A stretch of 64,000 bases of DNA, from NCBI GenBank assembly GCA_026168455.1, contig CM047427.1, positions 45,105,058 through 45,169,057 of the forward strand, given 5' to 3'. Positions 1 to 11,580 of this stretch are shown here, in pieces. Origin of the DNA: Theocolax elegans. Taxonomy: Eukaryota; Arthropoda; Insecta; Hymenoptera; Cerocephalidae. The notes under the pieces are model-generated. The model was not told where the DNA came from and did no database searches. It worked only from the letters and a program-made list of their open reading frames with translations. Positions within the stretch are counted from its first letter, which is position 1, and every line of letters begins with the position of its first letter. Position numbers and translations under genes: made by a program.

Positions 1-480
1 TGTAAGAGAAAAGAGAGTCACAAATATTGCATTTTGCATCTTCTCCATTGTTACAAATAGTGGCATGTCCCTATACCCAACTTGGCTTCCGCGGCATTAC
101 TTTTTCTCAAATTATCAAGTAATAAAGTACGAGAGACAAATAAACTCACTATATCGTAGGCACAGACAGAACAGAAACTAATATAGTATAAGTTGAATAT
201 TATACATATTATATAGTTGAATATAGCAATTAACACATATAGCTGTTGTACAATATAATCAGATCTAATATAAAAGTAAGACTCAATTTCTCAAGAATTA
301 TTGATTATACATTTTATTATTACATATAATATATACTTTATTATATATTTCCAGTCTTTAAAAATTAAAATTTGTTTCGTTTCTGAATATTCTTACTTGC
401 CAGACTTGTACTTTTTTACAAAAAGTGATTTGTGAGTTTTTATGTACATGTGAATGCATTATCTGCATGAAATAGGTACC
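1..480. other. AT-rich non-coding stretch
   Basis: No coding, RNA or repeat signature recognised. If the PUS1 model is right, this lies upstream of, or in an intron before, the exon at 7693. Confidence 0.4.
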
Positions 481-560
481 CACATAATACGGGTACCCGT
501 ACAATTAATACGGGGTAGACCCGTATTTATAACCGCAAATACGGGTAACGGGTACCCGAA
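481..560. repeat. Clustered GGGTACCC/ACGGGT motifs
   Basis: Within about 80 bases the palindrome GGGTACCC occurs twice, together with several ACGGGT or ACCCGT copies on both strands. This looks like short internal repeats of a transposon end. No family was recognised. Confidence 0.4.
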
Positions 561-773
561 ACAGAATAACCCGCAAAACTTCCGAGCACTAAATCAGATC
601 GCTCCAACTAAATTAAATCGCTCCAAAATTTGAGAACAGACTGGAAATATCTTCCAGAAGATAGAAAAAAATTTTAGGAGTTAAAAATAATTTGCCTAAG
701 AGTTTAAAAATAGTTAAGTAAAAAGAGTTTAAAAATAGTTAAAAAAGAAATTTTCAAACGGCAAGTACCAACT

Positions 774-1743
774 ATGCCTAACTACAAAGAGATAGTAGTG
801 GCAAAAGAAACTCGTTTAAATAACGCTTGTAATTGTTACGTATGTTTGACTGCTCAGTCCAAAGGACACATAAAAGTTGAAAAATGCAGAGGAAACTTTA
901 GGGATATAAATAAAGAAATTGACATTTCTACTGGATATTATGAATCACAAAAATCAGAGAAGCTCGAACTAAATAAAAGTTATGATTCTGTTGATTGAAT
1001 AAAATATTGCATTAAATGTTTTCAAGAAATTGGCAAAGGTAAAGTTCATGAATGCAAAAATCTCAGGGATAATGCCATAAAAATAGTTAAAAAACTTCCT
1101 CAGAAAATCCAACAGCAAATTGCAACTCATGTTATAAAATGCAATGTAGAATCCAATCAGGATGAAAGTGGCAGGCGGGCCAATATTGATTTAAATATGA
1201 GCACTGCTGGGCGGAGTAAAAAGATCACAATAAATAAAGTTGACAAGAACGTGGCCTTTGACGTAAATAATTTAGATAATTTTCGAGTTCAACTAGGCGC
1301 TTCACAAAATGAGATGAGAAAAATTATCAATTTTATAAGGTGTAATGTTGGTAAAATCTATCCCTAAAAATTATCGAGAGCATATGTCGAAAAAGTCGAA
1401 AGAATTGACAGATGTTTACAAAACTGGTGTTTATGAATTCGACTGTGAAAACACAACGGATGCAAAAAAGCAGTTACGTCCTGTCGTCTATGCCAATGCT
1501 GAAGAACTTGTAGAACAAGTTATCGAAAGTAGAAATTTAGTAGGCGACTGTTGCATCAAAGTTATGGCTGATGGAGGGCAAAATTTTTTTAAAATTAGTT
1601 TGTGTATTACGCCTGATAATTATTCACCCAAACAAGAAGAAAATTCCATGCAGGAAAATTATGATACTGAAAAAGATCTGGAAGATTTCGTTAACTGTAA
1701 TAATTCCAAGAAGAGAATACTCCACTCTGAAGGAGGTCACTGA
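774..1743 (+). pseudogene. Unclassified repeat-type protein remnant
   Basis: Coding signal runs through three segments: 774-998, then 999-1340 in the same frame after an in-frame stop, then 1345-1743 after a frameshift near 1340. The first part has cysteine pairs (CNCYVC near residue 19 and, after the stop, CIKCFQ). The last part ends in a block reading CIKVMADGGQNFFKI. As I recall, proteins with Cys-rich starts and a DGGxGFFK-type motif form high-copy uncharacterised families in cnidarians and arthropods. The Asp could be the first acidic residue of an RNase H-like fold, but that is inference. The stop and frameshift indicate a decayed copy. I cannot name the superfamily, and a captured host gene cannot be excluded. 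Confidence 0.5.
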
Positions 1744-1879
1744 AACACTGAAACACTGAAAATCCACGTAATTCTTTCACATGCACAAGAAGATTTTCAG
1801 TTCATTGAAAGAAATAATGGCTTAGGTTTTTGGTCAGAGCAGAATGGTGAACACCTCTGTGGTGACTCCCTGACAGACA

Positions 1880-1919
1880 GTCCCTGATGAAGAGCAGCAG
1901 CGAGTTCGAAACGTCGGAC
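1880..1919 (+). ncRNA. Hammerhead-ribozyme-like motif of a Penelope-like element
   Basis: The core CTGATGA (1884-1890) is followed by a possible stem II (GAGC pairing GTTC), then GAAAC (1908-1912) and GTC (1913-1915). The bases before the core (GTCC) pair with those after the cleavage position (GGAC) as stem I. Stem III is almost absent. Penelope-like retroelements are known to carry minimal hammerhead motifs, and a GIY-YIG remnant of such an element lies 300 bases downstream. Activity is not shown. Confidence 0.5.
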
Positions 1920-2216
1920 AGCATATTCGGGGTTAGTAGATTTTTGGTGCAGGGGGACAGTCAGATTGCTTTATTAATAATTTGTTTTTATTTTCAGTTA
2001 GTGTTTTTATTTTTTATTTTTTATTATTATTTTTATTTGTATAGATTCTTCGGGGGTGATTATAAGTAGGGGCAATCTGACTGCCCATATAATTGACTGT
2101 AAGATCGATAAAAATATTAATTAATTTAGTTATACTACAGTCGACATAAGTAATATTTTATTAATTCATACTAATAATATTAATAATATTAATAATAATT
2201 TAATAAACAGGAATCA

Positions 2217-2662
2217 AATTCGGAGACCAAGACTTGTGTTACCGTTCATTAAAGGATTAACCCCGAAATTGAATGTATTTATTAAGAAACATGAATTTCT
2301 ATTGATAAGTCGCACTATTAATAAATTTAGTGAAATTATTAAATTGGGCAAAGACAAAATTGTAAAAAATGAAACTTGTAATATCGTATACAGGATACCA
2401 TGAAGAGATTGCGTTATACATAGGCACAAGCAAGCGTAAGCTTAAAACTCGTATCAGAGAACATAAATATGACGTAAAAAATAAAAATGACAGATCCGCT
2501 TTAGCAGTCCACACAATTAACACAGGACATAATATCGATTTTAACACAACATGTATCATGGACATTGAAAATAATTTAAAAAAACGTATGTTCTCGGAAA
2601 TGCTGAATATCTACATACATGACGACACGTTAAACCGCATCGAAGACGTAAATTTTTGTTAA
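2217..2662 (+). pseudogene. Penelope-like element, GIY-YIG endonuclease remnant
   Basis: The reading frame begins with the linker that follows the reverse transcriptase in Penelope-like elements (RRPRLVLPFIKGL, then FSEIIKLGKDKI). It then crosses a TGA where a Cys is expected and shifts frame into the endonuclease: the block at 2369-2662 contains YIGTSKRKLKTRIREHK, the GIY-YIG core with its Arg and His. The C-terminal part (SALAVHTINTGHNIDF) fits the same family. No reverse transcriptase was found upstream, so the copy is 5' truncated or rearranged. In the intact element this domain nicks target DNA for target-primed reverse transcription. Confidence 0.82.
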
Positions 2663-3939
2663 ATTGTACACAGAATTGCGCTTGATGGTGTAAAAATGTT
2701 ACGTGCGTAGGCGCTCCAGTGCATTGAGATCCGTGAAAACTCTCACTCGGTCATCCGCTTAATGTGTTCGATCTCTTGGTATCGGAGGACTATGTGGTGC
2801 GCGGAGGTGGCCCGAATACCATTAGAGCTAGCAACTGAAAATATGTTCATGTTATTAAACAGTGTGAGGCGAGCCTCACGTACTGATAGCCACACGCATA
2901 CCTATACTTATACTGATTATAAAGGATGGAGTCCGTATACGGGAGGGTTCACCTAAAAGTAAAATAAAGAATATGATGTAAGAAAAAATAAACAGATAAG
3001 AAGACATTAAATGAATAAGTACAAATAAGAAATATCCTAAGATTGTAGGCGAAGACTGGAGAGTGAATTGGTTAACGGTTTAATTAAGGAGGTCTTTGCT
3101 GCTGCGATATGGAATTTCGGTGTACGAAGTGGGGAAGAAGCACCTTCTCCCCCATGCTTAGCTGGTCTTTCCTGAGATGTAGACGTGCTAGCTCTCCCGA
3201 ATATTATATCATGAATCTATTAAATCTTTTATTTTGTTATTGGTATCGATGTTGTTAGTTATTGTTATATCAGTTATCTGTGATTGCTTAATTTACCACA
3301 TCCCAATCGACGACTCCTTGTGTTGGAGTATTGGATGGGAGCAACGTTCACACGTAGAGCTGTGGTAAGTGGGATACACAGTTAGCCATTTTCTTTCCTC
3401 TCTATGATAATCATCATGAGTGCCAGGGAACTTTCCCTCGGGCCCGCGTGATCGCATTAAAACTATGTTTGATTTCGTAGGCGGTTATATCTTTTTTTTC
3501 TTGGTCGATTTCCTTTGGTCGTTGCTATCGCGGTTACCTCTACAAGAAACCGGTATGGGAAATCGATCGTTCAATATTGTTCGTTCGATATTGTCACTCA
3601 ATTAATGTAAAAATCAATCTTGTGGTTGTAATAATTATTGGTTAAAATAAAAGATCGTTTAGTGAACAAAATACCTTCGAGTTTGTATTTAATCTTGTTC
3701 ATAACGAATATGCTCAATATCTTTCTTTTCGGTAATAATAAATTGTGGTGAAACATCGCATTATATCAATCGTCATTTTCCGCGTGGCGGAGCAACCACT
3801 GGTACCCTGGAGGATTTCAACGCACGGTAAGAATCAATTCCCTCGTGGTAATCGGGGTGGTGTATGGATTTGGCTTATACCATCGATTTATTATATTAGC
3901 TTGATCAATACCCCTTTTCTTATATTATAAACTTAGTAA
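2663..3939. other. Non-coding, probable Penelope 3' flank and unknown repeats
   Basis: The GC-richer first 300 bases could be the terminal repeat of the preceding Penelope-like element. Beyond that I see no gene or recognisable repeat. Confidence 0.35.
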
Positions 3940-4092
3940 CGTGGAGGCGGAAAAAGAACCACATTACACTTAATCAACTTTAATGCATTGTCAGAAGATG
4001 CAAATCTTAAAATAAGTGGTGAGGGTTTACCTTGGACCGATGAAGACTTCAATCTTTTAAAGATGACGTTATCAAATGAAATATCACTATAG
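3940..4092 (+). CDS. Short coding-like fragment, unknown
   Basis: A 50-codon open stretch starting with GGGKRTTLHLINFN and ending in LPWTDEDFNLLKMTLSN has protein-like composition, unlike the surrounding AT-rich DNA. It lacks a start codon and ends at TAG. The WTDEDFNLLK part loosely resembles a Myb/SANT-type helix, but I cannot assign it. It may be an exon remnant or a transposon fragment, or chance. Confidence 0.25.
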   Translation, partial: RGGGKRTTLHLINFNALSEDANLKISGEGLPWTDEDFNLLKMTLSNEISL

Positions 4093-5195
4093 GTAACAAA
4101 GATACTCTGTATAATTTGCACATCCGTATGTGACTCTTCAAGAGATAGAGCATATGTAATAACATTATTTATTCACACAATCTTTTAGGGGGTTTAAATT
4201 CTTTATTTTAAAGCCAAGAATCATGTCCTATTATTATTATGTGATTATACTGAACTGCACAATTAAAATGAACAGAACTCAAATATTTCAGGTTTTTTAA
4301 CTAGTTTACTCAAAAACGTAACTGCTTTTGTACTTTTAAGAAAATATTAACTGTGCCATTTTCGCCACTTTTTCAAAAATTGACATCTGTTTCGTTTGCC
4401 GTACAACAAACAAATTAAGCCCAAATACAATGATTTGCCTTTTCAGGGCACTAAGTTACTGACTTTATAAAATGACATATTTCGCTTTCATAAAATGTTA
4501 AAACTATTGTAGATTTGCCCATATAAGTCTATGAAATATATGATTCCAAAAATCATTGAATTTTGATAATATGTTTTTCGGCTTTGTGGGAGTCAAGTAC
4601 AAGTGATCAAATTTTTTTTAATTATTTGATTTTTTTAATTTGATTTATATATGAATTAAGTTGTTTTATAGAGGCCAATCAGCACTAAAAATGTTTTATC
4701 CACTAAAATTTAGATACACTTTTGGAAACAATAATAATTGCATCATCAGAAAGGTAAAGAAGGAATCTATCGATCTGTCTTTATATTTTTTTACATAAGG
4801 CTTAATTCACAATTGAGATGAGCAGAATATCTTTTATGCAGAAAACGTGCGGCGAAAGCACATTTCCTGCTTTTTTATGTATACACACACTTTTGCCAAA
4901 AAGCTCTTGCTCTCAGTATCTAGATTATTTGTTTGTCGTATATAGTAATAGTTTTACATAGTAAAATTCCCTTAGGTAAGAGTTTAACCCATTGTGTTAT
5001 GGTAGTAAGATCTTCCAATTCCTATATATATATTGTTATATAGCACATTCCAAATTTATCTGAAAAATTCTATTTTTATATTCACCATCAAAAATCTACA
5101 AATTTACAAATTTGTATTGAAATCGATCGATAAACATTTGTGCAATATTAACTTGTAACTAGAGACAAATATTTTCGTATTTGAAATATTTAATG
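4093..5195. other. AT-rich intergenic or intronic DNA
   Basis: No gene, RNA or clear repeat seen. Confidence 0.4.
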
Positions 5196-5285
5196 AAATC
5201 ATTTTTCGATTTTCGTATTTTTTATTTGATGCATAAATTGTAGCTTTTCATGATGCTGATTTTTCTCTGTATAGTTTTACGTATT
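5196..5285 (+). repeat. Inverted-repeat arm paired with 7118-7205
   Basis: This segment (TCGATTTTCG, then GATGCATAAATTGTAGC, CATGATGCTGA) is repeated as the reverse complement at 7118-7205 with a few mismatches. The pair brackets about 1.8 kb holding a CpG-rich block and a foldback MITE. It could be a decayed terminal inverted repeat of a larger element. Confidence 0.6.
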
Positions 5286-6000
5286 ATAACGGTAAGCGGG
5301 TTACCGATTAGGCAAAGAACGCGAAACCGAAAAGGTGCCGTGCTGCGCGCGCAGGGACAGGAGAGTGCCGTGCGCAATCAGCAGTTAGTATAGAGATAAC
5401 GCGCGCCCGGTGTTGTTCGTTGAGGCCGATACATCGTGTGCTTTTTATCGTGCCTACAAAAGAAGAGTTGGTGTGTGTGTCACAGTGTGGATGCGGATAG
5501 GCTTCCCCCATACGACCCAACATAACCGAGCAACGCTGCACACCACCACTCGTAGATTCCGCCCACGGAAAGGACTGAGTTATTAGGCCAATTCGCCTGT
5601 AGGTGTGACAGAGAAGAAGAGATAGACGAGTAGTTTTAACGGGTTTCGAGCGATGTCTCAAAAGTATAACGGTAAGTGGTGCACCACGTTTGGACCTGCG
5701 TGTCCCGTCCGTGTTTCCTCATATTCCTGGTACGGTCATGTAAGGGTGCATTCCCCTGCTTCCCCCCTCTCGCGGCAAAATCCGTCCGGGTAGGATGGTG
5801 ATTCGCGGAAGCCACTTCGCGAGAGACGGCGTGCGTGACGTAGGCAGCTCCTTCGTAAGAGTCCCCTATGTCAAAGCTAATACGTCACAAGGCGTCACAG
5901 ACATCAGGTTCAGCAACCAATCGTTCCCGGATCGGTTGCTGATTACGCGGCTGATAGTGATTTTTTTACGGTTCTTCTCGCGCTGACCTCGGGAATAGTC
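5286..6000. other. CpG-rich block, possible LTR or 5' exon
   Basis: Base composition jumps to GC- and CpG-rich. An ATG at 5653 is followed by six codons and a good donor (AACG then GTAAGT), as in a short 5' exon. A 12-bp palindrome GTGGTGCACCAC near 5674 recurs near 12068 in another GC-rich block, which favours shared LTR or transposon origin. No protein was recognised. Confidence 0.35.
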
Positions 6001-6343
6001 GACGGTACAACTTCCCCTTTATTGTTATTGTCAAATTGTTAATATTAATTTATTTATTTAATAATTTGACTCGGCGGAATTGTTTATTTCAACGACTAAC
6101 AAAATATGAAGTTTGTTGTTTAGTTTCCCGGTCGTAGTCCTTCCCAACGAATACCGCCCTCTCCGGCGTATACCCTGGTCGGCTAATTTTGAGCACAAGG
6201 CTCTACTGATTATAGTCAAGGTGTTTGAGGTTCTTAACGGTATTGCATCGTGGGACGTAACTACCTTGATTGGTAAGTTGGGGCAAATTCGGTCTAACCG
6301 GGCCTTATATTACACACTACCCACCGCGTTACAGTATATTTTA

Positions 6344-6360
6344 TTAACCTTTAGAGGACC
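6344..6360 (+). repeat. Isolated piggyBac-type terminal sequence at TTAA
   Basis: TTAA is followed by CCTTTAGAGGACC, matching the ends of the TTAA-flanked elements at 13155, 48093 and 52637. No matching right end was found nearby. Confidence 0.45.
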
Positions 6361-6504
6361 TTTAGAGATCTTTTAAAGGCAAATTCACCTTAAAAATTGG
6401 GACAAGGGCATCTTATTTCATTGACTGAACATAGATAAAGTGCCGATAAGGGGGTATACCATTTTAGTGATTTTCCGGACCTCTTATAGTTAAATGTCGT
6501 TGGG

Positions 6505-7098
6505 AAAATAAAGCTATTTAATCTTCAAAAAAGTTATGATTTTTCAAATGTAAAAAACTACAAAAAAATTAATGCAACATTTTTAAATTAATTTTTTTCT
6601 ATAATAAAAATGCATATAAATCTTTTGGATAGTAGTGGATAGTCACCCTCCATTATTTTATTTTGGTTTTTTAGACGATCTTGTAGGGCAAGATCGTCTA
6701 AAAAACCAAAATAAATCTTTTGGATAGTTACCATTGGTGGCTAAAATAGTGATACTTTGACTATGTATTTTTTTATTTTTTATTCCAACATAAATGAAAA
6801 ATTAGTTTCAATGAGATTATATAAAGAAATAGCTAATTTGATTAATTTTTTGCTGTTTTCCATATTTTCATTAAAACCATTTTTTTATCTATGTTTGAAT
6901 AAAAAATAAATAATAAATATTCAAAGATCATCACTATAATATCACTATTTTACACACCAATGGTAATGATCCAAATGATTTATGTGCATTTTTTATTATA
7001 GCAAAAAATTAATTTAAAAGAGATTGCTTTAATTCTTTTACAGTTTTTTACATTTGAAAAATCATTACTTTTTTGAAGATTAAGTAGCTCAATATTCC
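6505..7098. mobile_element. Foldback MITE with about 240-bp arms
   Basis: The left arm begins with ATTTAATCTTCAAAAAAGTT and continues for about 240 bases. The right arm (about 6940-7098) is its reverse complement with scattered mismatches. There is no coding capacity. A perfect hairpin (6657-6715) sits inside the left arm next to a duplicated 16-bp stretch. Confidence 0.7.
6657..6715. repeat. Perfect 27-bp hairpin with 5-base loop
   Basis: The left arm 6657-6683 and right arm 6689-6715 are perfectly complementary around the loop TAGGG. The flanking AAATCTTTTGGATAGT occurs on both sides (6619 and 6712), suggesting insertion or templated repair within the surrounding MITE. Confidence 0.85.
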
Positions 7099-7117
7099 CG
7101 ACGGTACTTAATAAAAT

Positions 7118-7205
7118 ATATCTAAAGCTATATAGAGAAAACTCAGCATCATGATAAGCTACAATTTATGCATCAATTTATAAATGCGAAAATCGAAAAA
7201 AAATT
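7118..7205 (-). repeat. Inverted-repeat arm paired with 5196-5285
   Basis: Reverse complement of 5196-5285, including AGCATCATGATAAGCTAC and TTTATGCATCAATTTAT. Confidence 0.6.
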
Positions 7206-7692
7206 ATGTCCGTTTAAAAATTGATTATTTAGTTTTATATCATTTTATTGTGTTAAATAATGTCAGTGCGTATATTGGTAAAAAGAGATCCAATTAATTT
7301 TAGTTTAAATAAAGGTACATTCTGATAAAGATTGAGAATTTCTATTGATACGTTGCCAAATGAAAATTATGCTTTTTTTATAAAAAAAATAGCCGATTTA
7401 AATTTAATTTCATTTAAGATTTCAAAAGCAAATTTTTCTATATGAGTTTGGGACCTAGAAGAGATACCCTTTGTTTCGTTGTTGGAGGTAAAATTTATTG
7501 TTTTTTATATTTTCCTGACTGTAATTTTTTTCTGGTGGGTTGAAGGTAATTATTTTAATCGAGAAATTTGATAAACCTCGCAAAAAGACTATTTGAATTA
7601 GAAAATTTGAACAAACAATCTTGATCTTGGGAGTAAGAATTTTTCACGTTTGTTTTAAATACATATGTATAATATATATAATTACTTTTCAG
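7206..7692. other. Intron end upstream of a PUS1 exon
   Basis: AT-rich and without a gene. It ends in a polypyrimidine-like tract and CAG (TTACTTTTCAG, 7682-7692), a good 3' splice site for the PUS1 exon that follows. Confidence 0.6.
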
Positions 7693-7948
7693 AATGCCTT
7701 TAGATCCAAGAGCGAAACGATACATAATGAGTTTCATAGCTGAGAAACCTTTTATTGTGAATAATATGGAATTTATTACTTTGAAAGTTAAAGGTCAAAG
7801 TTTTATGCTACATCAAATTAGAAAAATGGTGTCACTATTAATTGGAGTTTTAAGAAATATCATAACTACGACTGTTTTTGAACAAGCATTTGATCATCAA
7901 AAGTATGACATCGTCAGAGCTCCAAGCTTAGGACTAATGCTTGATTTT
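7693..7948 (+). CDS. PUS1: tRNA pseudouridine synthase PUS1, internal exon
   Basis: This exon encodes 85 residues of the C-terminal half of a TruA-family pseudouridine synthase. DPRAKRYIMSF is followed by the family hallmark VKGQSFMLHQIRKMVSLLIG and then APSLGLMLDF. The enzyme converts specific uridines of tRNA and some other RNAs to pseudouridine, in nucleus and mitochondria. The exon starts after TTTTCAG, with one base completing a codon from the previous exon, so the ATG at 7694 is not a start. It ends before GTAATG at 7949, in phase 0, and continues exactly at 24823 (LMLDF then VHYDYYNKRYG). The exons with the catalytic Asp are not in this window. Confident from family knowledge; no alignment could be run. 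Confidence 0.9.
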
Positions 7949-8353
7949 GTAATGAATTTGCAAATTCTGCCTTCTAAGATATTAGTCTAAAGAATCTTTA
8001 AAAAAGTATCACCATTTATGTATATAATTGAATAGACTACTCTTACATAAATCCGTCCTTACAAAAATATTATGGGATTATTGATCTGATCTATATAGCA
8101 GTTTTGTAAAGATGAAATAAAATATTACTGCAATTACCTACAGGAATGTTATTGCATATAGCTGTAACATTAATACAGTACATACATTTCAATGAATCAT
8201 TAAAAATATGTATAATAGTGCGAATAATTCATAATTCAGCAATCAATGTTGTCCTCTGCTAAATGCTGTAATGTATAGGAAATAATACACATTTTATAAT
8301 TTTTAATGTCTTAATTTTCCAACATAGAATGCTTTAGTAGACCATCGTACAAG

Positions 8354-8600
8354 TTAACTCTTAAAGGACCGGGATTTCAAACAATTTAAAAAATCAATAT
8401 CTCCATAGAAAAGCGTTCTAAGTTCCCCAAGTTGGAACCAAACCAACGTATGACGTTGTTGAGTCAGACCATAACACCATATCGTCGGTTAAGAGCAAAA
8501 AGGTCATATCTCGATAGAGCTGCGAGCAACGTCGTATCTCGACGAAGTGGCAAGAAATGCCTATCTCGGGGGAGAGTCAAGACACGTTCTATCACAGTGG
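8354..8600. mobile_element. TTAA-type MITE remnant with ATCTCG subrepeats
   Basis: TTAA (8354) is followed by CTCTTAAAGGACCGGG, like the other piggyBac-type ends here. The interior at 8490-8580 holds degenerate tandem copies of a unit with ATCTCGRCGWAG and GGCAAGAAATGC. The same units occur reversed at 13495-13600. The right end is not found. Confidence 0.45.
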
Positions 8601-9357
8601 AAACTTGTAATATATAATAGAATAGAAAATTTATAGAAAATAATAATTTAAACTTATGTATTCAAAATTATCAATTTTAAATGAATCCGTCACATACCTA
8701 ACTGCTACATATAAAATGAAGTATCAAAGTGTAATATCAATTTATTAAAAAAATAAGAGTATACATTCTTGAACTAAAAGCAAATTATATGATCATAAAT
8801 TTTGTCAGATCAATATTATTGCTTAAGATATGAGACTCAAAGAAGTGGAATCCTTATTTATATTTTAATTAACAATGGGTTGACATTTTACAAAAGGTAT
8901 CTCTGTGACTCTCTTCTTTTGCTTTGAATAGTATGTACGATTTTTTTTTAATTTTTAATCACTAAATGATCGAGATTTTCGTGTAGCCACAAGGATCAAT
9001 TTTTCATCTAATCATTACCGACGAAAAGTGGTTATTAATTTTTAAATAATATAATATTAATTATTTAAAAAAATCTCTCTGTCAGATTCTTCTATATTAC
9101 TCTATTGTTTTGCACGAATTTTTCCAGATTTTTATTTCGACAATTGCAGAAAATTTTTGGGTTTTTGAAAGTAGATCCCTGTTATTTGGCTATCATTTCC
9201 TTAAGGAGAGCCCGTCAAGATTATAGATATATATGTGTATGCGGCTACCACAGAACTCGCTATAAGCTCCAACGTCACGGGAAAGGAAGAAATAACGACT
9301 TTCTTCCCGCGCAATTTTCGTACTCGGCAGAGCTTGATGAGTGAGCGGCGACTTAAG

Positions 9358-10492
9358 GCAGAACCGTACGGGATTTTTCGGGAATTACGGGATATTTGTA
9401 TTATTACCTGGATTCCGGGAATATTTAAGGTATTTCGAGATATTTACACTAATTACGGGATTTTTCGGGTATTCCACGATATTTATATTAATACCTGGAT
9501 TTTTTGGGAATTTCGGGATATTTTAAGATATTTCGGGATACTTGTACTAATTACGCGATTTTGCGGCAATCCCGGGATATTTGCATCATTATCTGGATAT
9601 TACGGGAATTCTGGGAAATTTTCGAGGTATTTGTACTAATTTCGGGATATTTCGGGAATTCATGGACATTTGCATCAATTTCTGGATATTTCGGGAACTC
9701 TAGGAATTTTTAAGGCAGGGATATTTGCATAAATCCCTGGATATTTTGGGAATTCCGAGAATCTTAAAGTATTTCGAGATATTTGCATTAAATTCGGGAT
9801 TTATCTAAAACTCATGTATGTTTGCATCAATTTCTAGATATTTCGAGATACTTAGGAATTTTTATGCATATCGGGATATTTGCACGTATTACGGGACTTT
9901 TCGGCAATTTTAGGATATTTACATCATTTTCTGGATATCTGATCTGAATTTTATAGGTATTTCGGGCATTGCAATAAATATGCGATTTTTTGGAAAGTCC
10001 GGGATCATATTCTAGATATCTCAAGAATTCTGGGAATTTTTAAGGTATTTCGTGATACTGATACTAATTACGGGATTGTTAGGAAATTCCGAAATATTTG
10101 CTTCAATTTTTTGATATCCTGGGAAATTATAATGTATTATGGGATATTTCGGGAAAACTGGTAGTTTGAAAGTATTTCGGGAAATTTGCACTAATTTCGG
10201 ATATTTCTGCAATTCTGGAATATTTTCATTAAATATTGGATGTTACTCTAGATTAATATTGGAAATTATCGGACTGTTTGCTTTGATTACGGGATTTAAT
10301 TGAAATTCCGGGATATTTGCATCAATTTTTAGATACCTCTAGAATTCTTGCAATTTTTAAGATAATTCGCGATATTTTCACTGATTACGAATATTTCGGG
10401 AATTCTGGAAATTTTTAAGATATTTTGTGATATTGGTACTAATTACGGGATTTTCGGGAATTCTGGGAATTTTTATAGATTTCGGGTTATGA
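9358..10492. repeat. Diverged tandem satellite, CGGGATATTT type
   Basis: Motifs such as CGGGATATTTGCAT, ACTAATTACGGGATTTTT and CGGGAATTCTGGGAATTTTT recur throughout. Long (about 48-58 bp) and short (about 39 bp) units alternate. Individual copies are diverged. The apparent reading frames inside (G-Y-F-rich peptides) are products of the repeat. A second block lies at 44137-45483. Confidence 0.85.
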
Positions 10493-10888
10493 ATGAATGA
10501 ATGAATGAATATTGTTTATTGGACTTGTTGGGGTAGAAACCCCGTAGGCATTTTGGCAATACATTTGTGTTAACTTGTACAAGTAAATGTAAATAAAACA
10601 ATCAATAAAGATTCTTAAAACTACGCAACAAAAATAAAAATAAATATATACAAACATAAACAATTTAAAATTTGATATATGATCAACGATTGAATATAAT
10701 ATAAAATATAAATAAAATAATAATTTAATTTAAAACACATCGTTTCGCCATATAGATTCCGAGTTTACAATAGTTTCGCAAGATAATACATGATAATACT
10801 GACTTGGTACCATTTATAAGCTAAGAACTCTAAAACTACTCTGTTTGGAAACGAGGGATGGACCGCAAAACGATTATGTGCACTTATG
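10493..10888 (-). mobile_element. 3' end of a CR1-like non-LTR element, inverted
   Basis: Read on the minus strand this ends in a conserved CTACGGGGTTTCTACCCC block, an AATAAA-type signal and a tail of five ATTC repeats. That parallels the 3' end at 35357-35412 (CTACGGGGTTTCTATCCC, then AATC repeats). It interrupts the satellite, which resumes at 10889, so it is a 5'-truncated insertion. Confidence 0.7.
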
Positions 10889-11130
10889 ACGAGATATTTC
10901 GGGAATGCCGGGATATTTGCATTAATTTCTGGAAATTTCGGGAATTCCGCGAATTTTTAAGGTATTTCGGGTATTTGTACTAAATACGTGATTTTTCGAG
11001 AATTCCGGGATATTTTCATTAAGTATTGAATTTTTGGAAATTAAATATGGTATTTTTCAGGAATTTCAGGATATTTTCATTAACTGTTCAGGTATTTTGG
11101 TCTATTTTCACTTATTACGGAATTTTTCCC
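10889..11130. repeat. CGGGATATTT satellite, continuation
   Basis: Same motifs as 9358-10492, resuming after the inverted non-LTR insertion. Ends before a run of about 11 G (11160-11170). Confidence 0.8.
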
Positions 11131-11580
11131 TATGTAATGATATATAGAGAGGGTATGAGGGGGGGGGGGGGTTAGAAGAAAAATTCCAAAAATATTTTAT
11201 ATGGTTTTTTGATATAAAAAAGGTGGTCACAGTAATACTAACATACAAAAAACAATACTATTACTGTTATAAATTTTGATAACTTAAATAATATAATATA
11301 TATAATGTAATGTAATATATATTTTATTTAACAATATGATTCATTTTTTATTACATTTAAATAGATGTTTTTTACAAACATTTTTTATATATTATTTTTA
11401 ATATAATACCAAATGTAATATTAGAATAAATTTATAATTAATTTTTAATTTTTTTATTATTGTAATTGTATAATATTATTTACATTTTTTTAAAAATAAA
11501 ACAAAATTAATAAAATGTGAAAACTACTATTTTAACCACAATTTTAAACTGAAAAAATTGTATTTATTCAATTATTATGT
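11131..11580. other. AT-rich, poly-G run, no gene
   Basis: Contains a poly-G tract near 11160 and AT-rich sequence. Nothing else was recognised. Confidence 0.4.

Noticed and set aside
5308..5661. 117-codon minus-strand frame
   Set aside because: CpG-rich DNA with few stop codons by composition; no recognisable domain.
5653..5671. First coding exon of PUS1 at the ATG with good donor
   Set aside because: The roughly 250 residues expected before the exon at 7693, including the catalytic region, are absent between 5671 and 7692.
9235..10212. Several 60-134-codon open frames rich in Gly, Phe, Tyr and Ile
   Set aside because: They arise from the periodic CGGGATATTT satellite, occur on both strands and show no domain.
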